DNA from: Acidaminococcaceae bacterium
GTDB lineage: Bacteria > Bacillota > Negativicutes > Acidaminococcales > Acidaminococcaceae
Assembly: GCA_028693975.1 (NCBI GenBank)
Contig: JAQUUF010000044.1
Coordinates: 1-8,127 of the forward strand
DNA length: 8,127 nucleotides
Reading direction: 5' to 3'
Shown: piece after piece, positions 1-5,889 of the stretch
Position numbering within the stretch: the stretch's first letter is position 1
Layout: every line of letters begins with the position of its first letter
Made by a program: the position numbers and the translations under genes
Notes under the pieces: generated by a model
Told to the model about the DNA's origin: nothing
Database searches by the model: none
Seen by the model: the letters and a program-made list of their open reading frames with translations, nothing else

Positions 1-878
1 AAAAAGAAGGGTATGGAATAAAAGCTGTAGCAAAGAAGGGATATATTTTGACTAGTGTACCGGACAAGCTTTTGCCGGCAGAAATTAGCAATTATTTAAA
101 AACTAAGTGGTTAGGCAAAAAAATTCAATATCAGGAAATAGTGCCATCTACCAATGAGATAGCCAAAGCTTTGGCTATGAATGGTTGTGGCAACGGGTTA
201 GTATGTGTGGCAGAAGAGCAGACAGGAGGCAAGGGTAGATTGTCTCGCGGCTGGTTCAGCCCGGCTGGCGGTGGTATCTGGTTTTCCCTTGTCTTACAAC
301 CTAATTTTAGGCCGGAAGAAGCTTCCAAATGCACCCTTTTGGCAGCAGTAGCAGTGGTTAAAGCTGTCAATTCTTATCCTGGGGTGGAAGCGCGCATTAA
401 ATGGCCTAATGATATTTTGCTGGAAGGCAAGAAGCTCGTAGGTATTCTGACAGAAATGAGTGCTGAGTTCGGACATATTAATTATATAGTAACAGGAATT
501 GGTATTAACGTCTGTGTGCCTCGAGAGCAGGTGCCTAAAGATTTGGTAGACAGTGCAATTTCTTTGGCCGATGTTTGCCATACGCCTATTGTCAGGGCAG
601 AACTTTTGGCCAGAGTGTTGGAGAACTTTGAGGAATTGTACGAAGAAATTTTGGAGCATGGCTTTGCTCCGGTGTTTGATGTATGGCGTGAATATTCTGC
701 CACTTTGGGGCAACAAGTTAAGGTTATTGCTCCGGACGGTACCTACGAGGGGAAAGCCGTAGATATAGATGAGGACGGCTTATTGATTGTAGACCGTGGC
801 GACGGCAGAATTGAAAAGGTGGTAGCAGGAGATGTTTCTATTCGGCCGGCCAAAGCCGAAAGGAGCAAATACCAATAA
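1..878 (+). CDS. birA: Bifunctional biotin-[acetyl-CoA-carboxylase] ligase / biotin operon repressor, 5' end cut by window edge
   Basis: BirA makes biotinyl-5'-AMP and transfers biotin to the carrier domain of biotin enzymes; versions with an N-terminal winged helix also repress biotin genes. The frame is open to the left edge (first whole codon at 3). Codons 3-50 read KEGYGIKAVAKKGYIL, the usual wing and linker ending the BirA DNA-binding domain, so the true start lies upstream. The TTG at 48, although preceded by a purine-rich GAAGGGA, is probably internal. Catalytic motifs follow: PSTNE near 144-158, the biotin/ATP loop GGKGRLSRGWFSPAGGG (225-275), KWPND (399-413) with the conserved lysine, and GKKLVGIL (426-449). 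The C-terminal SH3-like domain covers about 700-850. The stop overlaps the bioY ATG by one base, so the two are probably cotranscribed and translationally coupled. No BirA operator is visible; it would lie upstream. The family call is very secure; the repressor role is inferred from the partial HTH domain. Confidence 0.95.
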   Translation, partial: KEGYGIKAVAKKGYILTSVPDKLLPAEISNYLKTKWLGKKIQYQEIVPSTNEIAKALAMNGCGNGLVCVAEEQTGGKGRLSRGWFSPAGGGIWFSLVLQPNFRPEEASKCTLLAAVAVVKAVNSYPGVEARIKWPNDILLEGKKLVGILTEMSAEFGHINYIVTGIGINVCVPREQVPKDLVDSAISLADVCHTPIVRAELLARVLENFEELYEEILEHGFAPVFDVWREYSATLGQQVKVIAPDGTYEGKAVDIDEDGLLIVDRGDGRIEKVVAGDVSIRPAKAERSKYQ

Positions 879-1429
879 TGAAAACTAAGAATCTTATTAT
901 GACAGGAATATTTGCTGCCCTAATGATTATTAGTTCCTATATTGTAGTACCCATTGGAGTAGTGCCACATACATTGCAACCATTAATAGTATTGCTGAGT
1001 GGTATATTGTTAGGACCCAAATATGGACCATTGAGTATTATAGTCTGGATTATCCTCGGCTGCTTAGGCTTGCCGGTGTTTAATCAAGGGCAAGCTGGAG
1101 TCGGTATGTTGTTTGGCCCTACAGGAGGGTTTATAGTATCTTTTATAATAGGTTCCGGGGTGGCTGGTTATTTGACAGAACATAGTTCTAACAAGAGTTT
1201 GGGCAGGAATATTGCCTATATGGTTTTTTCAATGTTGGTGATTTATGTAGTTGGTGCTCTTGGTTTTATGTTCAATTTCACTTATTTTCTCAATAAACCC
1301 ATGACTTGGGAAAAAACTTTTATTTTAGCTGTTGCACCTTTTCTTCCTTTTGATATAATAAAAGCGGTCATTGCCGCTTATGTGGGTGGCAAGGTGCGTA
1401 AATCACTGATAGCGGCCGGACAATTGTAA
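878..1429 (+). CDS. bioY: BioY biotin transporter, substrate-binding S component of an ECF transporter
   Basis: BioY is the membrane S component that captures biotin for uptake with the shared ECF module (EcfA, EcfA', EcfT), none of which is in this window. The 183-residue length is normal for the family. The protein is very hydrophobic, with about six membrane segments (roughly residues 5-25, 32-46, 50-66, 80-99, 112-133 and 147-172). Family signatures are VPHTLQPLIVLLSG (29-42), GCLGLPVF (61-68), LFGPTGGF (78-85) and the C-terminal PFDIIKA (157-163). The ATG at 878 overlaps the birA stop (TAATG). Its ribosome binding site, AAAGGAG at 859-865, lies inside birA. Position directly after birA fits control by biotin level and translational coupling. 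Confidence 0.95.
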   Translation: MKTKNLIMTGIFAALMIISSYIVVPIGVVPHTLQPLIVLLSGILLGPKYGPLSIIVWIILGCLGLPVFNQGQAGVGMLFGPTGGFIVSFIIGSGVAGYLTEHSSNKSLGRNIAYMVFSMLVIYVVGALGFMFNFTYFLNKPMTWEKTFILAVAPFLPFDIIKAVIAAYVGGKVRKSLIAAGQL

Positions 1430-1445
1430 TGAGGAGGAAGTTAAG

Positions 1446-2225
1446 ATGTTACTGGTCATCGATGTAGGCAACACCAATATAGTTGCAGGCGTATTCAAGG
1501 GTAAGAAGTTACTGGTTAATTGGAGGTTTTCGACAGACCGCTCCAAGACTGCTGATGAATTTGGTATTTTGTTGCAGAATATGTTCCAATATGCCGACGA
1601 TATGAATATGTGCGATGTTAATGCTATTATTATTTCTAGTGTTGTGCCACCGGTTTTGGTACCGTTGTGTCACATGTGTGAGCGTTACTTTAAGATGCAG
1701 CCCATGGTTGTGGGACAAGGACTCAAAATAGGCTTGAAGCTCCGCTACGAAAATCCTAAGGAAATTGGCGCAGACCGTATTGTGAATGCTGTGGCCGCTT
1801 TTGCCAAATACGCCGAGCAGAAAAAGCCGATGATTGTTATGGATTTTGGTACAGCAACAACCTTCTGCGCTATCTTGCCGGAAGGAGATTACCTCGGTGG
1901 TGCTATTGCTCCGGGCATTGGTATATCGGCGGAAGCGTTGACGCAACGAACAGCTAAGTTACCGCGAATTGAGCTGTTAGTGCCTAAGAAAGCTATTTGT
2001 GCCAATACAGTTAGTGCTATGCGAGCTGGTATTATGTATGGTTATTTAGGGCTCATTGAAGGGGTTGTTAAGCACATGAAGGAAGAATTAGGCGGCGAGG
2101 CGTATGTCATCGCTACTGGCGGGTTTGCCAATACAATGGCTTCTGGAACTGACTGCATTGACGTTGTTGACCCTCTCCTGACTCTAGATGGCTTGCGTAT
2201 TATTTACGAGAAGAATCAAAAGTAA
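1446..2225 (+). CDS. coaX: Type III pantothenate kinase
   Basis: CoaX phosphorylates pantothenate, the first committed step of coenzyme A synthesis, in the cytoplasm. Unlike CoaA it belongs to the ASKHA fold and is not feedback-inhibited by CoA. Motifs in order are the N-terminal phosphate loop DVGNTN (residues 6-11), GADRIVNA (108-115) with the likely catalytic Asp110, DFGTATTF (133-140) and GGAIAPGIGIS (151-161). At 259 residues it is full length. A strong GAGGAGG site at 1431-1437, eight bases before the ATG, fixes the start. Only 16 bases separate it from bioY and no promoter or terminator is visible between them. It ends in a one-base overlap with dusB. Association of coaX with birA is common in bacteria and puts biotin and CoA supply together, both needed for acetyl-CoA carboxylation. 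Confidence 0.95.
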   Translation: MLLVIDVGNTNIVAGVFKGKKLLVNWRFSTDRSKTADEFGILLQNMFQYADDMNMCDVNAIIISSVVPPVLVPLCHMCERYFKMQPMVVGQGLKIGLKLRYENPKEIGADRIVNAVAAFAKYAEQKKPMIVMDFGTATTFCAILPEGDYLGGAIAPGIGISAEALTQRTAKLPRIELLVPKKAICANTVSAMRAGIMYGYLGLIEGVVKHMKEELGGEAYVIATGGFANTMASGTDCIDVVDPLLTLDGLRIIYEKNQK

Positions 2226-3193
2226 TGCAGATAGGTAGAATTAAATTAGAAGTACCTTTGGCTTTAGCACCCATGGCTGGAGTAACGGACTTGCCCTATA
2301 GGGTTTTGTGCCGTGAAGCCGGCTGTGGGTTCACTGTTTCTGAGATGGTGAGTGCCAAAGGTTTACTATACAAAAATGTAAAAACCTTCAAAATGCTAGA
2401 AATAGATAAGCACGAGCGACCTACAGCTATTCAACTTTTTGGCAGCAATCCTAGAGAACTGGCGGCTGCGGCTAAGATAGTAGAGGCGAGCGGGGCTGAT
2501 ATGATTGATTTCAATATGGGGTGTCCTGTACACAAAGTTGTGGCCAACGGTGAAGGCTCGGCACTGATGAAAGAACCTGGTAAAGCACAGGAAATATTAG
2601 CGGCCATGGTAGAAGCTGTCAAAATTCCTGTTACAGTGAAAATCAGGAGCGGCTGGAGCGATAAGACTATTAATGCTCCACTTATGGCCCATTTGGCACA
2701 AGAGGCTGGTGTTGCTGCTGTCGCTGTACATGGAAGAACGAGGGAACAGTTCTATAGTGGCGAAGCCGATTGGGAAATAATTAGGCAGGTAAAGCAGGCA
2801 GTTTCTATTCCTGTTTTTGGTAACGGTGATATTCGTAATGCTATGGACGGTCAACGCATGCTAGAAGAAACTGGCTGTGATGGCTTAATGGTAGGCAGAG
2901 CTGCTGATGGCAATCCTTGGCTGTTTGGCGAATTAAGAGCATTGCTTCTGGGTATTAAGCCTCCAGCACTGCCCACACTAGACGAAAAGTTTGGCTTAAT
3001 TAAGCGCCATTTGCAAATGTTAATTGAATACAAGGGAGAACGGGTGGCACTTAAGGAGATGCGGCAACATATCAATGCCTATGTTCGCGGATTGCCAAGT
3101 GCAGCCGCTTATAGAAGCAGGTTTAATCAAATGTTGACTTATGGGGATTTTGAACACCTGTTGGAGGAGTATCAAGAAGTACTAAAAAATTAA
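2225..3193 (+). CDS. dusB: tRNA-dihydrouridine synthase, DusB-type
   Basis: FMN- and NADPH-dependent reductase that converts specific uridines of tRNA to dihydrouridine. The 322 residues form the expected TIM barrel plus C-terminal helical domain. Visible motifs are the flavin-binding APMAGVTD (15-22), IQLFGSNP (69-76), NMGCPVHKV (97-105) with catalytic Cys100, VKIRSGW (138-144), AVHGRTREQFYSG (167-179), FGNGDI (198-203) and GLMVGRAADGNPWLF (220-234). The ATG overlaps the coaX stop (TAATG); the upstream site is weak (GAGAAG near 2210), so translation probably depends on coupling to coaX. dusB is the last gene before a new promoter. No strong terminator follows, only the hairpin at 3229-3261. 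DusB rather than another Dus paralogue is assigned from overall Firmicute-type similarity. Confidence 0.93.
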   Translation: MQIGRIKLEVPLALAPMAGVTDLPYRVLCREAGCGFTVSEMVSAKGLLYKNVKTFKMLEIDKHERPTAIQLFGSNPRELAAAAKIVEASGADMIDFNMGCPVHKVVANGEGSALMKEPGKAQEILAAMVEAVKIPVTVKIRSGWSDKTINAPLMAHLAQEAGVAAVAVHGRTREQFYSGEADWEIIRQVKQAVSIPVFGNGDIRNAMDGQRMLEETGCDGLMVGRAADGNPWLFGELRALLLGIKPPALPTLDEKFGLIKRHLQMLIEYKGERVALKEMRQHINAYVRGLPSAAAYRSRFNQMLTYGDFEHLLEEYQEVLKN

Positions 3194-3202
3194 TACAAGC
3201 TA

Positions 3203-3231
3203 TTGAGTATAATAAATAGCTGTGATAGAAT
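3203..3231 (+). promoter_or_regulatory. Predicted sigma-A promoter with extended -10 for the regulator/reductase cassette
   Basis: The -35 is TTGAGT (3203-3208) and the -10 is TAGAAT (3226-3231), separated by 17 bp. TGA at 3223-3225 gives an extended -10 (TGn). Transcription would start near 3238, inside the left arm of the inverted repeat. The leader would be about 42 bases to the ATG at 3280. The match is good but the start site is predicted only. Confidence 0.7.
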
Positions 3232-3261
3232 ATGGTGTGCACAAAATGTGCACACCATATT
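3229..3261. repeat. Perfect 15-bp inverted repeat, candidate operator overlapping the promoter
   Basis: The left arm (3229-3243, AATATGGTGTGCACA) and right arm (3247-3261) are exact reverse complements around a 3-base AAA spacer. As RNA the stem could extend to about 3225-3265 using G-U pairs. Each arm holds the 8-bp palindrome TGTGCACA (3236-3243 and 3247-3254), with centres 11 bp apart, about one helical turn, which is typical of dimer-binding sites. It covers the end of the -10 and the predicted start site, so a bound protein would block transcription. The downstream HTH protein is the obvious candidate ligand (inference). A terminator role is less likely because only a short TTT follows the stem. 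Confidence 0.75.
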
Positions 3262-3265
3262 TTGT

Positions 3266-3271
3266 AAGGAG
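3266..3271 (+). promoter_or_regulatory. Ribosome binding site that sets the regulator start at ATG 3280
   Basis: AAGGAG lies eight bases before the ATG at 3280. An in-frame GTG at 3271 would overlap this site by one base, so it cannot be the start served by it. The site begins directly after the inverted-repeat stem. Confidence 0.85.
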
Positions 3272-3279
3272 TGTTACAA

Positions 3280-3810
3280 ATGGAACCAATTCGTATTGGT
3301 GACAAGCTTATCAATAAAAGTAAACTTTTCAGCCAAATTGAAACAATGCTAAACTTGCGGATTCAAGGTTTTTCACAACAAGATGTAGCCAAAGAGTTTG
3401 GTACGGACCGCGCGTTTGTTTCTCGCCTAGAAAGCCTAGGGGAAATTCGTAAGGGTGGAAAAGTTGCCTTGGTGGCCTTTCCTATCAGCAACAAGAAAGA
3501 AATTGCTACCCTGGCGGCTAAGGAGGGGATCGAATATTGTCTTCTCTTTACTGAAAAAGAACGTTGGGACTTTGTCAAAAGTCGCAGCGGCCCAGAACTC
3601 CTCAATGACGTTATGGGCTTCGTGACTAAACTCAAGGGCAATGATGTAGTTATTGTGGCAGCTTCTGATATGAGAATTCATTCTGCACAAGCCTTGCTTG
3701 ACAAACAAGTGATGGGTATTTCACTTGGAGAATCTCCTATAGAAGAAGATAAATACCTAGAGCCGCAATTGATTACCAAGATTATGGCTAGCCTGCAAGG
3801 ACGGTACTAA
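3280..3810 (+). CDS. Small helix-turn-helix transcriptional regulator with an uncharacterised alpha/beta C-terminal domain
   Basis: A 176-residue cytoplasmic protein. Residues 19-55 form a helix-turn-helix: QIETMLNLRIQG, then FSQQDVAKEFGTDRAFVSRLE, where SQQDVAKEFG and the recognition helix RAFVSRLESLG follow the Xre/sigma-like pattern. After KGGK the rest (about 61-176) alternates predicted strands (VALVAFPI, IEYCLLF, DVVIVAASD) with helices, suggesting a small alpha/beta effector or dimerisation domain that I cannot assign. The ATG at 3280 is preferred over GTG 3271 because of ribosome binding site spacing. It is first in a tight three-gene unit: three bases to the next ORF, which then overlaps the third. 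The promoter-proximal inverted repeat suggests autoregulation. Homologous small regulators occur beside 'quinate 5-dehydrogenase'-labelled genes in other Firmicutes (from memory). The DNA-binding role is well supported; ligand and targets are unknown. Confidence 0.82.
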   Translation: MEPIRIGDKLINKSKLFSQIETMLNLRIQGFSQQDVAKEFGTDRAFVSRLESLGEIRKGGKVALVAFPISNKKEIATLAAKEGIEYCLLFTEKERWDFVKSRSGPELLNDVMGFVTKLKGNDVVIVAASDMRIHSAQALLDKQVMGISLGESPIEEDKYLEPQLITKIMASLQGRY

Positions 3811-3813
3811 GCA

Positions 3814-4728
3814 ATGTTGCGGATAATGAGCATAAGCTTGGGCTCATCCCAAAGGGATAAAGTTAGTGATGTTATCATAGACGGTCAGACACTACATATT
3901 GAAAGAAAAGGTACTGATGGCGATAAAGCGTTAGCCAAAGAACTTTTTCATCGCTATGATGGACTAGTTGATGCTTTCGGTATGGGCGGGACAGATTTAT
4001 ATTTGTTTGCTGATGAACAGGCTTATGCCTTTGAGGATTCCTTTGCTTTGATTAAAGACGTAAAAAAGACACCCGTGCTAGACGGAAGCGGCCTCAAACG
4101 TTCTTTGGAGCCGTATATTATTAAGCGTCTGGTGCAAGAAGGCAAGTTTGACTTTGCTAATAAAAAGGTTTTGCATATGTGTGGGGTAGATAGATATGCG
4201 CTTGGCAAGGCTTTGGTCGAACAGGGTGCGCAAGTGACATTTGGAGATTTAGTCTATGGAGTTGGTATTAATGTTCCGATACATTCACTTACTGCGCTAC
4301 GAAGATTGGCCCAATTGGTAGTACCAATTCTGACCAAGTTGCCAATTAACTGGTTTTATCCGACAGGAGAAGAGCAAAATACCAAAGTAATTCGTCACCC
4401 TGAGTATTTCTTGCAAAACGATATTATTGTAGGGGACTTTCTCTTTATTAAAAAATTTATGCCGGATTTTTTGCCGGGCAAATATATTATAACTAATACC
4501 GTTACGGCACAGGACCGCGAGATGTTGGCGGCATCTGGGATTAAGATGCTTTTGACGGTGACGCCTAATTTTGATGGACGTAGTTTTGGCACTAATGTTT
4601 TGGAAGCGATGCTGGTTGCTCTGGCGGGGCGGAAACAGGCTTTAACTACAACGGAATATGAACAAATGCTTTATAGATTTGATATAAAACCTGATATTAC
4701 CTATTTTGAAAATAAGGAGCAATTGTAA
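3814..4728 (+). CDS. Conserved protein of the family often labelled 'quinate 5-dehydrogenase'; function unproven
   Basis: A 304-residue soluble protein with no signal peptide or membrane segment. Distinct blocks are ISLGSSQRD (7-15), ERKGTDGD (30-37), GMGGTDLYLF (56-65), PVLDGSGLK (87-95), YPTGEEQ (182-188), GDFLFIKKFMP (207-217), IITNTVT (225-231) and PNFDGRSFGTNVLEA (251-265). Residues 117-151 look like a beta-alpha-beta unit: KKVLHMCGVDRYALGKAL, then a strand ending in GDL. The normal GxGxxG is replaced by CGVDRYALG, so NAD(P) binding is possible but atypical. I see no shikimate/quinate dehydrogenase active-site signature, so the usual label should be treated with caution. Start choice: ATG 3814 has AAGGA at 3797-3801; ATG 3826 is a possible alternative. 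The stop overlaps the next gene (TAATG), with that gene's AAGGAG inside this ORF, implying coupled synthesis and perhaps a shared pathway. No aromatic-pathway gene is nearby. Confidence 0.7.
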   Translation: MLRIMSISLGSSQRDKVSDVIIDGQTLHIERKGTDGDKALAKELFHRYDGLVDAFGMGGTDLYLFADEQAYAFEDSFALIKDVKKTPVLDGSGLKRSLEPYIIKRLVQEGKFDFANKKVLHMCGVDRYALGKALVEQGAQVTFGDLVYGVGINVPIHSLTALRRLAQLVVPILTKLPINWFYPTGEEQNTKVIRHPEYFLQNDIIVGDFLFIKKFMPDFLPGKYIITNTVTAQDREMLAASGIKMLLTVTPNFDGRSFGTNVLEAMLVALAGRKQALTTTEYEQMLYRFDIKPDITYFENKEQL

Positions 4729-5816
4729 TGGAGAAGTTTGCTTTTATCTTACATCCACTGGTGGTCGATGATTTTGCCAAAAAGTTCCCAGCTATGCGCT
4801 TTGTGCCGGGCACTTGGCTAGAGGCGGCTATGCGCCATGTGAAACCCTTTAAGGCGTCACATATAACGGGAATAAAATCTCCCTATGCGCAAGCGGAAGG
4901 TTGGTTCGTTGCGGTACCTTTAACTGCTAAGCAAATGATTACCTTGCCAGAGGAGTATGTTATAGATAAGATTGTTGAAGCGGGACAAGTGGCTCAAGAA
5001 TTAGGCGCCAAGATAGTTGGGTTGGGTGCGTTTACATCGGTAGTGGGAGATGCCGGCATTAGTATCGCCAAAAAATTATCTATTGCAGTGACTAGCGGTA
5101 ATAGTTACACTGTGGCCACAGCCTTGCAAGGAACTGATGAAGCGATGAAATGCCTAGGTAAAGATATCCGTGAAGCAAAGGTTGCGATTATTGGCGCTAC
5201 AGGCTCTATTGGCGCTGCTTGTACGAAAATTTTGGCACCTAAGGCGAAGCAGATTACTTTGGTTGCACGTCATAAGGCACCCTTAGAAGAGTTAGCTCAC
5301 ACCATAGCTCCAATTGTTAGCGGCGGGGTTACTACTTCTTCTGATGTTAAAGCTAGCCTTAAGGACGCAGATGTAGTGCTTACAGTTACCAGTGCGGTGG
5401 ATTGCCTGATTGAACCGGCAGATCTCAAAGCTGGAGCAGTAGTTTGCGATGTGGCTCGGCCGCGTAATGTTTCCAAGGCAGTTAGCGCAGCTCGCAAGGA
5501 TGTCTTGGTCATAGAAGGCGGAGTAATTCGCGTACCTGGAGCTAATGTGGACTTTGGCTTGAACTTTGGCTTCCCGCCACACATGTCCTATGCTTGCATG
5601 GCAGAAACAATAATTTTGGCGCTGGAACATCGCTACGAGAATTTTACTCTTGGCCGTCATCTAACCATTGAACAAATCAAAACTATTGCAGCGCTCGCTG
5701 ATAAGCATAATTTCCAATTAGCCGGATTCCGCAATTTTGAAAGACCCGTCACTGAAGAAGAGATTGCTACTGTTAGAAGTGTGGTTAAGCAGGAGCTGGT
5801 AGTGCGCCATGCGTAA
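4728..5816 (+). CDS. Rossmann-fold oxidoreductase similar to cyanobacterial long-chain acyl-ACP reductase (AAR)
   Basis: A 362-residue soluble protein. The N-terminal half carries LGAFTSVVGDAG (99-110) and TSGNSYTVATA (122-132), resembling the LGGFSS and TTGNTHTA blocks of cyanobacterial AAR. A dinucleotide-binding site follows at 151-180 (KVAIIGATGSIGAACTKIL, with GATGSIG at 156-162). Then come DVARPRNVS (241-249), VIEGGVIRVPG (261-271), MSYACMAETIILALE (286-300) and ENFTLGRHLTIEQI (304-317). Cys290 lies where the acylated catalytic cysteine of AAR (FACFAE context, Cys294 in Synechococcus elongatus) is expected. The family reduces an acyl thioester to an aldehyde with NADPH. By inference this enzyme reduces an acyl-ACP or acyl-CoA, but the substrate cannot be read from sequence. 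The length slightly exceeds AAR (about 340) through a C-terminal tail. The start is supported by AAGGAG at 4714-4719. Such proteins are often mislabelled shikimate dehydrogenase. The fold is secure; the AAR-like reaction is likely but unproven. Confidence 0.75.
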   Translation: MEKFAFILHPLVVDDFAKKFPAMRFVPGTWLEAAMRHVKPFKASHITGIKSPYAQAEGWFVAVPLTAKQMITLPEEYVIDKIVEAGQVAQELGAKIVGLGAFTSVVGDAGISIAKKLSIAVTSGNSYTVATALQGTDEAMKCLGKDIREAKVAIIGATGSIGAACTKILAPKAKQITLVARHKAPLEELAHTIAPIVSGGVTTSSDVKASLKDADVVLTVTSAVDCLIEPADLKAGAVVCDVARPRNVSKAVSAARKDVLVIEGGVIRVPGANVDFGLNFGFPPHMSYACMAETIILALEHRYENFTLGRHLTIEQIKTIAALADKHNFQLAGFRNFERPVTEEEIATVRSVVKQELVVRHA

Positions 5817-5820
5817 ATAG

Positions 5821-5849
5821 TTGACAACCCCAAGTTTAAAAATTATAAT
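5821..5849 (+). promoter_or_regulatory. Consensus sigma-A promoter for greA-lysS
   Basis: TTGACA (5821-5826) and TATAAT (5844-5849) both match the consensus exactly, with the optimal 17-bp spacing. Transcription should begin near 5856, giving a leader of about 34 bases. The -35 starts four bases after the preceding stop codon and no terminator intervenes, so readthrough from the upstream cassette can add to greA-lysS expression. Confidence 0.88.
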
Positions 5850-5889
5850 TGTAAGAATGTAAGAAATAAATTGCAAGGGAGAAATCATA

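Noticed and set aside
294..716. Long antisense reading frames, for example inside birA (294-716), coaX (1509-1946) and the reductase (5292-5660) on the - strand
   Set aside because: They lie wholly within well-supported genes, have no ribosome binding site or recognisable domain, and their composition is that of shadow frames.
48..878. birA starting at TTG 48 as a short, HTH-less ligase
   Set aside because: The frame is open upstream and codes for typical BirA wing/linker residues, so the TTG is most likely an internal leucine codon.
3229..3265. Inverted repeat as a conventional intrinsic terminator of the birA-dusB operon
   Set aside because: The stem is AT-rich at its base and only a short TTT follows before GTAAGGAG; the overlap with a good promoter fits an operator better. 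Partial termination is not excluded.
3271..3810. Regulator start at GTG 3271
   Set aside because: The GTG overlaps the AAGGAG site at 3266-3271; ATG 3280 has ideal eight-base spacing.
4728..5816. Shikimate dehydrogenase (AroE) for the 362-aa protein
   Set aside because: It is longer than AroE, lacks the N-terminal AroE substrate-site pattern, and matches acyl-ACP reductase blocks including the cysteine region.
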